From: Chloroflexi bacterium HGW-Chloroflexi-4 | GTDB taxonomy: Bacteria; Chloroflexota; Anaerolineae; Anaerolineales; Anaerolineaceae | Assembly: GCA_002840715.1 (NCBI GenBank) | Contig: PHBW01000018.1 | Coordinates: 1-54,447, forward strand | DNA: 54,447 nt | Direction: 5' to 3' | Part shown: one piece after another, positions 14,414-21,777 of the stretch | Layout of the letters: the number at the start of each line of letters is the position of its first letter | Position numbering within the stretch: position 1 is the first letter of the stretch | Notes under the pieces: model-generated | The model's input: the letters and a program-made list of their open reading frames with translations, nothing else | Database searches by the model: none | What the model was told of the DNA's origin: nothing | Position numbers and translations under genes: made by a program

Positions 14414-17347
14414 TCATGGTTGATTAATTGAGAAACGTACGAGCCTGTTGTTACCGGCATCAGCAATCCAAAGATACCCTGAAGAATCCAGGGCAACGCC
14501 ATTGGGCAAGCCGAAAGCGTTTTCTTCCGGCCCATATTTGCCAAAAACGAACTGCGGGTTTCCTCCTGAGGAGAAGACAAGCACTCGATAACCTTCAGGA
14601 TCGGTGACGATGACCCTGCCTTCTTGATCAACCGCGATATAGGGTTTGTTATCCATTGAATCGCTGTTCCAACCTTTAACTTCAAAACTTGATATAAATT
14701 GCCCTTCTGGCGAGTAGATGGCAACTCGCATATTCCATGTGTCAGCTACGTAGACATTTCCGTCGGGTCCGATTGCGATGCCAACGGGTTCATCAAGACT
14801 CGCATCACCCGTTTTATCGAATTCAAATAAAGGTTTACCATCTGAAGTAAAAACCATAACGCGCTTATTGCCAGTATCAGTCACATAGATTTTTCCATCT
14901 TTCGAAACAGCCAATCCCCGTGGACCCCAAAGACGATCCAAACCATCTTCTGCCGTTCCAGCAATTCCCCATTGGTTAAGGAACTTGCCGTTTTGATCAA
15001 ATTTTTGAATACGGTGATTCCATGTATCCGCCACCAGTACATTCCCATTTTGATCAAGGGCAATACCCCAGGGTTCATTAAAGGTTCCAGAATTAGCTGG
15101 TGTTTGTCCATTTGGGGTCAGAGTTCCCCATGTGGTTAGTAATTCACCTTGAGCGTTATATTTCACCACGCGTGCATTTCCACTATCTACAACATAAATA
15201 TTGCCGTCTTTACCAACGACCATATTACGTGGGGCGTTTAAACCTCCAATACTTATGATCTCATCCGGTGTCAGGTCTCGTTGAAGATTTGCATACATAT
15301 CCACCGAAGGAGCGGTCTCTGGCAGAATAGTGGAACCCAAACTAAAACTGAGCATTTGTAAAGCAATATCTTTTCGCACATAAACGCGCATCTTTTCAGC
15401 CAAAGGCCATTTTGTGGGAGGCAGCAGGTCTGCTCCAGTCAGTTTGGCGTATTGGGTGTAATCTCGCTGCCAGAGAATATCCAGGATCGCATTCCTCATC
15501 TCTTTATCTTTAAGCGCCTTCCAAATGCGATCCCAGGTCAAATTCCTGTAATCTTCAAGTGGCCACCATAGTCGGATTACTTCGAAACGATGATAATTGG
15601 AACCTAAAAGTAGCTCGATTTTTTTCCAGTTCTTAGGTCCGGCAACAACAACCGGAGCATTTAAGGCATCCCGATTGGGTTGTGCGCCAAAAAAGACTCT
15701 GTTGGGGTAATCCCGTAAATACCAACTCATCGGCCAGGAAACCTCATCATCAAAGGCGATCTTTAGGTTTTTACCCTCTCCCGTGTGATTTGCGATCGCT
15801 TCAATGTCTTTCAATACCCATTTAACCCCTGGCGCACCGTGAGCGTAATCAATGAACTCCGTGGAGTAGTCGTAATTCACATAATTAACCATGAATGAAG
15901 TACGCAGCGTGAGTAAAAATAAGATTCCAATACTTATTAATTCCACCCTGATGAACCAATCATACTGTTTTTTATAGTTTTGATATTCTCTCCAATTTCC
16001 TTCAAGAAGTTGTCCGATCCACCAGGCGGTTAAAAGGATAAATGGAACGATGATATGAGTTGAATGCCAGGGCATTTTTTCGCCTGAAAGGGTTAACGCG
16101 ACAAATATTCCGATTGCCCACCAAAGTGTAAAAGGGATCATGACATTGGCTAACTCGGAGAGATATTTGCGTTTTGTAAAGTAATAGATGGCTGCACCCA
16201 ACCCTCCAATAAGAGGGAGGTATTCGTAGATCGGCACAACAATCAGGAAGTAATACCAGGGTTGACCACCCCGGGCAACAGCTTGTTGTGAAAGCCAGTA
16301 ACCAAGTGAACCGATAAAGCCGCTGGCCAATCCGGCAGGATTGGTAAAGAATGAGCTGAATAATGGGATACTAATTGCAAGGAACAATCCCGCAAGTTTC
16401 AACCAACGTAACTTTCCCCAGGCGAAACCAATCACTGCACTAAGAATAGTAAAACCACCCAAGAGCCCAAATAAACGAATACCGTTTACTCCTTTTATCC
16501 ATTCGGTGCCTTGACTTCCTAAAACAGCAATATCTACAAAAGGAATTCCAGTTGCCTTAACAAAAATGGGATTTAGCAGCGGTATCAGAATTGGAGATGA
16601 GAAAAATGCTCCCAGCGTGATCATTAAGATGAGCAAATCAAATTCGGCAGACGTCTTGATCGCTTTCCAATGCCAGCCATGGATAGTAAACATCCGCATA
16701 AAAAGAAAGACTGCAAAAATTGCTAGATAGATAAATGTAATTTCCATGGTGGAAAACATGAGCGCCAAAGCGGTCACAAAGAGAACCAGAAACTTTTCTT
16801 TGCGATCGTGCAGGTAAGCGAGAATTGCAAAAACCATCAAAAGCAACCAGGCAATCACCATGATGTCGTGACGAATATACCTGGAGTAATACAAAATATA
16901 TGGGGACACCAATAATAATAAAGAGCCAATAATTGCGCCAATTCTTCCAATCCAGGGTTTAAAAAGCTGAGGAATGAGGATGACAATCAAGATGCCCAGG
17001 ATCGCAGGTACCAACCGTGAGGCAAAATCATTGGCGCCGAAGAGTAGATTTATCAACGCAGTGGATTCAAACAAGAATGGACCATGCATCATTGGCGAAT
17101 GGATATATCCGCCACCGGTTGTGATCAACCATGAGTAGAAAACATGTAGACTTTCATCGTGGCTCATAACGCGTGAACCCAACGCCACCAGACGTGTAAG
17201 TATTGCGGCTAAGTAGATGAAAGAATATACAATCCCTTCCCACGTTAATAAGAAGGGTTGTTCGAATTTATTATGCAATTTGGTAAACACGTTTACAGAA
17301 GAAGGATGCTCGTTTTCAAGAGGTTCTTGATCGCTTGGTTTATCCAC
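14414..17347 (-). CDS. Agl23/TIGR03663-like membrane glycosyltransferase fused to NHL beta-propeller
   Basis: A 977-residue protein in two parts. Residues 1-480 form a multi-helix GT-C-like membrane domain with the early outer-loop acidic motif SHDESLH, the sequence pattern of TIGR03663 proteins. A soluble linker (to about 690) contains conserved-looking WPMSWYLRDYP. Residues 690-977 hold about five or six NHL repeats, each with the core 'D-x-x-G-N-x-Y-V-A-D-T-W-N'. Such proteins are thought to transfer or handle lipid-linked sugars at the surface; the propeller may bind protein or sugar. The start is GTG 17347 with GGAG upstream. A tandem-dyad promoter stands at 17389-17455. Confidence 0.85.
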   Translation of the reverse strand: MDKPSDQEPLENEHPSSVNVFTKLHNKFEQPFLLTWEGIVYSFIYLAAILTRLVALGSRVMSHDESLHVFYSWLITTGGGYIHSPMMHGPFLFESTALINLLFGANDFASRLVPAILGILIVILIPQLFKPWIGRIGAIIGSLLLLVSPYILYYSRYIRHDIMVIAWLLLMVFAILAYLHDRKEKFLVLFVTALALMFSTMEITFIYLAIFAVFLFMRMFTIHGWHWKAIKTSAEFDLLILMITLGAFFSSPILIPLLNPIFVKATGIPFVDIAVLGSQGTEWIKGVNGIRLFGLLGGFTILSAVIGFAWGKLRWLKLAGLFLAISIPLFSSFFTNPAGLASGFIGSLGYWLSQQAVARGGQPWYYFLIVVPIYEYLPLIGGLGAAIYYFTKRKYLSELANVMIPFTLWWAIGIFVALTLSGEKMPWHSTHIIVPFILLTAWWIGQLLEGNWREYQNYKKQYDWFIRVELISIGILFLLTLRTSFMVNYVNYDYSTEFIDYAHGAPGVKWVLKDIEAIANHTGEGKNLKIAFDDEVSWPMSWYLRDYPNRVFFGAQPNRDALNAPVVVAGPKNWKKIELLLGSNYHRFEVIRLWWPLEDYRNLTWDRIWKALKDKEMRNAILDILWQRDYTQYAKLTGADLLPPTKWPLAEKMRVYVRKDIALQMLSFSLGSTILPETAPSVDMYANLQRDLTPDEIISIGGLNAPRNMVVGKDGNIYVVDSGNARVVKYNAQGELLTTWGTLTPNGQTPANSGTFNEPWGIALDQNGNVLVADTWNHRIQKFDQNGKFLNQWGIAGTAEDGLDRLWGPRGLAVSKDGKIYVTDTGNKRVMVFTSDGKPLFEFDKTGDASLDEPVGIAIGPDGNVYVADTWNMRVAIYSPEGQFISSFEVKGWNSDSMDNKPYIAVDQEGRVIVTDPEGYRVLVFSSGGNPQFVFGKYGPEENAFGLPNGVALDSSGYLWIADAGNNRLVRFSINQP

Positions 17348-17388
17348 GTAATTGTTTTCTCCAGTGATTATGAGATGCCACCCTGATT

Positions 17389-17455
17389 ATGATAGCAAAA
17401 ATGCATAAAACCCCAAAGGCAATCTTGCGTACCTATTGGCGCGCACTATTACCTA
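17389..17455 (-). promoter_or_regulatory. Tandem-dyad promoter j(-), for Agl23-NHL and sortase
   Basis: On the minus strand, dyads 17455-17440 and 17431-17416 are 24 bp apart and the -10 TATCAT begins at 17394, offset 61. Predicted transcript start is near 17382. Confidence 0.55.
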
Positions 17456-17508
17456 GCTAAAACCCAGCTAAATGGCCTATTGTGGAGGATAGGTTTGTCT
17501 CATACAAT
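17440..17508 (+). promoter_or_regulatory. Tandem-dyad promoter j(+), for the DUF1573-like gene
   Basis: Dyads CGCGCACTATTACCTA at 17440 and CCAGCTAAATGGCCTA at 17464, with a third, AAGGCAATCTTGCGTA, at 17416, all spaced 24 bp. The -10 TACAAT starts at 17503, offset 63. The middle dyad is shared with the divergent promoter, as at locus a. Confidence 0.55.
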
Positions 17509-17545
17509 TTTTCAAAATCAGAAAATATTAAAAGGAGGGGTACGA

Positions 17546-18040
17546 ATGGCAAACAAGAAACCTTATTCAACAAAACGCCAACAACCCCAAAAAAGAAGTC
17601 GAAAAAATTCCTGGGTGTATGTTATCGCTGTTTTATTGGTTGTAACAACAACGCTGACTGTCGTATTGCAGAAAAAAGCTCAACCTTATACCCCTGAATT
17701 TACGGGAGGGCCAAGTTTAAAAGTGAACAAAGAATCACTTGACTTGGGAAATCAAAAAAATTTGGTTCCGGTATTGGTATCATTTGAGTTATCAAATGTT
17801 GGCGATCAACCCCTTGTTTTTACAAAGGCTCCATACATTGAAGTAGTAAAAGGATGTTGTCCACCTACCCCCGAAATTGGAACAATGACGTTACAACCAG
17901 GTCAAAAGACAACTCTTTCTTTTAAGCTGATGATGCATGAAGGGATGGATGGATTCCATGATTTCAAGGTGCACATTCCGAACAATGACCCTGCGAAAAA
18001 AGACCAAACCCTTGAAGTACTCTCAAATTGGGTTCCGTAA
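17546..18040 (+). CDS. DUF1573-like membrane-anchored protein with CCPP motif
   Basis: A 164-residue protein: basic N-terminus, one transmembrane helix (about 24-42), then an immunoglobulin-like domain with SLDLGNQ, VSFELSNVGDQPLVF and VVKGCCPPTPEIG, and later LQPGQKTTLSF and HIPNNDP. It follows the DUF1573 pattern, with the Cys pair replaced by CCPP. AAAGGAGG stands 7 bp before ATG 17546, and the predicted transcript begins at about 17515, which excludes a longer N-terminus. Function unknown; Cys-Cys could bind a metal. Confidence 0.78.
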   Translation: MANKKPYSTKRQQPQKRSRKNSWVYVIAVLLVVTTTLTVVLQKKAQPYTPEFTGGPSLKVNKESLDLGNQKNLVPVLVSFELSNVGDQPLVFTKAPYIEVVKGCCPPTPEIGTMTLQPGQKTTLSFKLMMHEGMDGFHDFKVHIPNNDPAKKDQTLEVLSNWVP

Positions 18041-18075
18041 TTCACAAAAGTCAAATTATTAATTCAAACAAGAAT

Positions 18076-18115
18076 AAACAAAGGCAGTGGGATAATCACT
18101 TCCTTTGTTTTGTTA
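18076..18115 (+). terminator. Intrinsic terminator
   Basis: AAACAAAGGCAGTG pairs with CACTTCCTTTGTTT (one C/T mismatch) around GGATAAT, followed by TGTTATT. Confidence 0.75.
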
Positions 18116-18133
18116 TTCCTTAACCATGATTCG

Positions 18134-18201
18134 TAGGCAAAACGGCCTATCTTCAAGCACGCTGTTTCGCCCTGAAGAGATGCAAGCTATCTTCATATAC
18201 T
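18134..18201 (+). promoter_or_regulatory. Tandem-dyad promoter i, for the CuA-cupredoxin operon
   Basis: Dyads TAGGCAAAACGGCCTA at 18134 and CACGCTGTTTCGCCCT at 18158, 24 bp apart; -10 TATACT at 18196, offset 62. Transcript start predicted near 18208. Confidence 0.7.
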
Positions 18202-18243
18202 TAGAGAAGATGATTATCTTTTACCTGTAACAAGGAGCGATCT

Positions 18244-18723
18244 ATGGAAAAAATTTCAGTCGGGAATAAATCTCGAAAACGATGGATATTATTAATTTCA
18301 GTAATCATTCCGCTGGCTGTTTTTTTGGCAGCTTGCAGCAGTACGCCGGCAGCGTCCATCAAGGAACCCACTAAAGCGCTGCCGCCTATTGATGTTAAAG
18401 CAGAGATTCTCAAGGCCCCGGCGAACGTCCAGGCGGCATATCAATTTGCCATCACAAACCCGGATGCCTTGAAAAATGTGCCCTGCTACTGCGGATGCGG
18501 CGCCGTGGGCCACACGTCCAATTACTCGTGCTACGTAAAGGAAGTCAAACCCTCGGGTGAAGTAGTCAACGATCCGCATTCTCTTTATTGCTACTTATGT
18601 GTTCGGATAAATGAAGATACCCAAAAGATGACGAAAGAAGGAAAAACACCCGCAGAAATTCGTGCAGCGATTGATACAACGTATTCAAAGTATGGTCAAT
18701 CGAACATGCCGCCGGTAAAATGA
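18244..18723 (+). CDS. PCYCGC-motif lipoprotein
   Basis: A 159-residue lipoprotein (lipobox LAACS, lipidated Cys31). The mature domain carries the family-defining PCYCGCG (Cys81, 83, 85), then Cys96 and a YCYLC pair (Cys116, Cys119), six cysteines that could bind a metal or form a redox centre. The PCYCGC family has no established function to my knowledge. CAAGGAG precedes the ATG. It opens an operon with two CuA-like cupredoxins and a polyferredoxin; its stop overlaps the next start, so they are coupled. Confidence 0.85.
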   Translation: MEKISVGNKSRKRWILLISVIIPLAVFLAACSSTPAASIKEPTKALPPIDVKAEILKAPANVQAAYQFAITNPDALKNVPCYCGCGAVGHTSNYSCYVKEVKPSGEVVNDPHSLYCYLCVRINEDTQKMTKEGKTPAEIRAAIDTTYSKYGQSNMPPVK

Positions 18724-19238
18724 TGGAAGAACTCCTGTCCACTCAAGAAGAGTTAAACCATCAATCTCTACAAACAAAATGGCGGTTGATGGTATTAATC
18801 AGTCAGTGTGCTTTATTGATCCTTTTTTTACCAATACCACTGGTGACGCCCAAGCCAATTGATCGATTGATCCATATTGACGCCACCAGTTTTCAGTTCA
18901 CACCTGCAGAAATAAAGGTCAACCAGGGCGACCGAGTAACGATCGAGTTCGTCTCCACGGATGTGGTTCACGGAATCTCTATCGATGGGTATGATTTTCA
19001 ACTTACTTCGGACCCTGGTCAGCCCGTAACAGGGACCTTTGTTGCTTCCTGGCCTGGCATGTTTCGCTTTCGCTGTTCTGTTGCCTGCGGCAACCTACAT
19101 CCGTTCATGATCGGAAAACTCTGGGTCGGACCGAATTTGATATTGATCCGCGGGGTGCTGCTTGGAATTTTGGCTGTTGTGGCAGCTATTTTTTCTTTGA
19201 AGAAATCTAAAGTATTAAAAACAGGAAAAACATCATGA
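18720..19238 (+). CDS. CuA-type cupredoxin with two membrane helices (COX2-like)
   Basis: A 172-residue protein: a transmembrane helix at about 23-42, a cupredoxin domain and a second helix near 141-160. Ligands of a binuclear CuA centre are all present: His84 (VVHG), Cys119, Cys123, His127 and Met130 in CSVACGNLHPFM. CuA domains accept or pass single electrons, as in cytochrome oxidase subunit II and nitrous oxide reductase. No oxidase or NosZ catalytic subunit is encoded nearby, so the electron partner is probably the polyferredoxin encoded next (overlapping by 4 bp) and the second cupredoxin at 20568. Confidence 0.88.
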   Translation: MMEELLSTQEELNHQSLQTKWRLMVLISQCALLILFLPIPLVTPKPIDRLIHIDATSFQFTPAEIKVNQGDRVTIEFVSTDVVHGISIDGYDFQLTSDPGQPVTGTFVASWPGMFRFRCSVACGNLHPFMIGKLWVGPNLILIRGVLLGILAVVAAIFSLKKSKVLKTGKTS

Positions 19239-20560
19239 ACCGGCTGGATCTTACCCGTACAAGATGGACAAATTTTCTTATAAGAAATCGGTGGCCGCAA
19301 TTCTTAATTCGCGCCATTACTTTGGCAGGGTTTATCTTTACGATCCTGGCTGGTTTATTGGGTTCCGTCGTTGGCAGTCATAATTTTGCGATCATCTTTG
19401 TGTGGATTGCCTGGTGGACTGCTCTAAAATTATTCTTCATCCCCTTTGGAGGCCGCTCCTGGTGCAGTATTTGCCCCATCCCGATGCCGGGTGAGTGGAT
19501 TCAAAATGGAGGAATCCTTCAACCCAGAGGTAAAAATTTTGGTCTTGGAAAACGTTGGCCCAAATTCCTGCGTGGACGGTGGTTACAAGCAGGTGGGTTT
19601 ATGCTTGTGGGTCTTTTTGGCGTAATCACATTAACCTCACCAAGTGTGACTTCAATTGTATTATTAATCATCCTTTTACTGGCATTTGTACTTGCCCTGG
19701 TTTTTGAACGCAGGTCTTTCTGCAATTACCTCTGTCCAATTGGAGGCTTTACCGGATTATATGCACAAGCCGCCCCTGTGGAAGTGAGAGTCAAGAACCC
19801 GGAAATTTGCTCAACGCATGCTCAAAAAAGTTGTTATGAAGCTTGCCCATGGGGTGTGTACCCCCTGGCATTGAAGTCCAGCGCCAATTGCGGTTTGTGC
19901 ATGGAATGTCTGCGTGTCTGCCCATCTGATAACCTGGCTGTGAACTTGCGTCCATGGGGGAGCGATCTTGGACCAGAAACAAAACACTCTCTTGACGAAG
20001 CATTTCTTGGATTGGTCATGGTCTCCAGTGCATTAATGGACTCGGCAATTTTTCTTGGCCCGTGGGGGCAGCTAAAAATGGCGGCTTATGCGATAGGCAC
20101 CGGATCGTGGTTCTTATTTGCCGGATTATTCCTCGTCATTGCCTTGATGCTTGTTCCAGGGATATATACGTTAGCTGTTTGGATTGCCAATAAACTTGGT
20201 GAGCAGAAAATGAACCTGCGAAAGGCACTTGCCCATCAAAGCCAGGTATTGGTTCCATTGGGGTTGACAGCCTGGATTGCATTTACGATTTCTTTTGCAT
20301 TGGCCAAGTTCTCATACGTTTTACCGGTGGTTTCTGACCCGTTTGGGTGGGGCTGGAATTTGCTTGGCACAGTGGCAAAACCCTGGGTGGGACAATCCAC
20401 ACTCACGAGTATGCTCTTGCAAGTGATTGTTTTAGCGCTCGGACTGTTTTGGTCCAGCCGGGTTGCCATAAAAATTTCAGGTTCATTGAAACAGGCGCTG
20501 CCCATGATTGTTTTTTCAGCCATGACCATGGTTGGTATGCTCTGGTTATTGATCGGATAA
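19235..20560 (+). CDS. NapH/NosR-like polyferredoxin membrane protein
   Basis: A 441-residue protein with about eight membrane helices. Motifs in order are CSICPIP (near 76), FCNYLCPIGGF (near 165), then two ferredoxin-like groups, CSTHAQKSCYEACP and CGLCMECLRVCPSDN, which can bind two 4Fe-4S clusters. This is the pattern of the NapH/CcoG/NosR C-terminal family, which moves electrons or assists metal insertion at the membrane. The C-terminal helices are extra compared with NapH. It is flanked on both sides by CuA-type cupredoxins, a layout suggesting an electron path between quinone or cytoplasm and the outer face. Confidence 0.85.
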   Translation: MNRLDLTRTRWTNFLIRNRWPQFLIRAITLAGFIFTILAGLLGSVVGSHNFAIIFVWIAWWTALKLFFIPFGGRSWCSICPIPMPGEWIQNGGILQPRGKNFGLGKRWPKFLRGRWLQAGGFMLVGLFGVITLTSPSVTSIVLLIILLLAFVLALVFERRSFCNYLCPIGGFTGLYAQAAPVEVRVKNPEICSTHAQKSCYEACPWGVYPLALKSSANCGLCMECLRVCPSDNLAVNLRPWGSDLGPETKHSLDEAFLGLVMVSSALMDSAIFLGPWGQLKMAAYAIGTGSWFLFAGLFLVIALMLVPGIYTLAVWIANKLGEQKMNLRKALAHQSQVLVPLGLTAWIAFTISFALAKFSYVLPVVSDPFGWGWNLLGTVAKPWVGQSTLTSMLLQVIVLALGLFWSSRVAIKISGSLKQALPMIVFSAMTMVGMLWLLIG

Positions 20561-20567
20561 TAAATCG

Positions 20568-20954
20568 ATGAAAAAAGAGATAATCGCTCGTTCGTTGGTA
20601 GTTTTTTTCATAATTATTGCAATTTCCATCCCCTTTGTGGGGCGGTGGCTGATCAGTCGTAAACAGGGAACCATAATTGATCTCCATGCTCGTACTTTCG
20701 AAAATGGTGGCTGGTCAATGGATACCCTCCAAACCAGGGTCGGGGTTCCGATTCGTATCCGCATGACCAGTGAAGATGTCGTTCACGGTTTCGCAATCGG
20801 GGGCTATGAGATGATTCCACTAGAGGTGACACCAGGTGAATTCGTTGAAACGACGCTCACCTTTGATAAACCTGGTGAATACACCTTTTTCTGCAACCGC
20901 TGGTGCAGCCCGAATCACACCAGAATGCGCGGGATCATTGAAGTTATGCCTTAG
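20568..20954 (+). CDS. CuA-type cupredoxin, membrane-anchored (COX2-like)
   Basis: A 128-residue protein with one N-terminal helix (7-26) and a cupredoxin domain. CuA ligands are complete: His73 (VVHGFAIGG), Cys109, Cys113, His117 and Met120 in CNRWCSPNHTRM. It is a single-helix counterpart of the 18720 protein with a similar core, so the two may be an ancient duplication. It ends the operon, 8 bp after the polyferredoxin gene. Confidence 0.88.
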   Translation: MKKEIIARSLVVFFIIIAISIPFVGRWLISRKQGTIIDLHARTFENGGWSMDTLQTRVGVPIRIRMTSEDVVHGFAIGGYEMIPLEVTPGEFVETTLTFDKPGEYTFFCNRWCSPNHTRMRGIIEVMP

Positions 20955-21035
20955 GTAAACAATTGCTCAAGAAGCTTTTTCTTTCAGTGCAATTCGAAAA
21001 AAAAGAACAGTTCTAGTGAATATCCATTCTGTGAG

Positions 21036-21041
21036 TATAAT
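21036..21041 (+). promoter_or_regulatory. -10 element of a probably leaderless transcript
   Basis: TATAAT at 21036 lies so close to the ATG at 21051 that the transcript should begin within about 3 bases of it. No ribosome site precedes the ATG. Confidence 0.45.
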
Positions 21042-21050
21042 TATCAAATA

Positions 21051-21725
21051 ATGACAAATCAATCTCAATCTACTATTCGTGTTTTATTGGCCGATGACCA
21101 TGTGGTCGTGAGGGCTGGCATTCGTCAGTTTCTTGAGCAAAGCCCGGATATTCAGGTAATCGCTGAAGCTTCCAATGGTCAGGAAGCCTGTGAGTTGCTT
21201 GAAAAAAATAAACCTGATGTCGCTGTTCTGGATATTCAGATGCCGATTATGAGTGGGATTGAAGTAACCCGTTGGATACGCTCAAATCGTTTGTCTATCG
21301 GTATATTGGTATTAACAGCTTATGATGATGAACCATTTGTTCAAGCCGTTCTTCAGGCAGGAGCAAATGGGTATGTATTAAAAACCGCCGAACCTCAAGA
21401 GATTGTTGATGCGGTTAAAGATGTGTTCCACGGCAAATCTGTGCTGGATGCTGCCCTTGCTCAAAAACTGATCGCCAAACTTTCTGGCAAAGCAGAAACG
21501 AACATGGTTGAAGCTCTAACTGAACGGGAGCTTCAGATATTGACCCTAACTGCAAAGGGTTTTACGAATAAGGCTATCGGCGCCCAATTATCGATCAGTG
21601 ACCGTACAGTTCAAAACCACCTGGCAAATGTCTTTCAAAAAATGAATGCTGAAAGCCGCACAGAAGCAGTGATGAAAGCTGTTTCACTTGGACTTATTTC
21701 GGCAAACATCGCTGAAAATTCATAA
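21051..21725 (+). CDS. NarL/FixJ-family response regulator
   Basis: A 224-residue regulator. The receiver domain has LADDHVV, phosphorylated Asp61 (VLDIQMPIMSG) and Lys in the YVLKTAEP region. The C-terminal LuxR-type helix-turn-helix is clear: LTERELQILTLTAKGFTNKA, then AQLSISDRTVQNHLANVFQK. Proteins of this family bind 16-bp inverted repeats made of two heptamers and activate from about -42. The recurring dyads in this window have that geometry, and one of them stands before the operon just upstream, so this is my best candidate for their regulator. The partner kinase follows. Confidence 0.92.
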   Translation: MTNQSQSTIRVLLADDHVVVRAGIRQFLEQSPDIQVIAEASNGQEACELLEKNKPDVAVLDIQMPIMSGIEVTRWIRSNRLSIGILVLTAYDDEPFVQAVLQAGANGYVLKTAEPQEIVDAVKDVFHGKSVLDAALAQKLIAKLSGKAETNMVEALTERELQILTLTAKGFTNKAIGAQLSISDRTVQNHLANVFQKMNAESRTEAVMKAVSLGLISANIAENS

Positions 21726-21777
21726 GATTTGTTTTCCATGATGGATCTATTTGGTTCTTTATGGAAAAAGGGATGTC

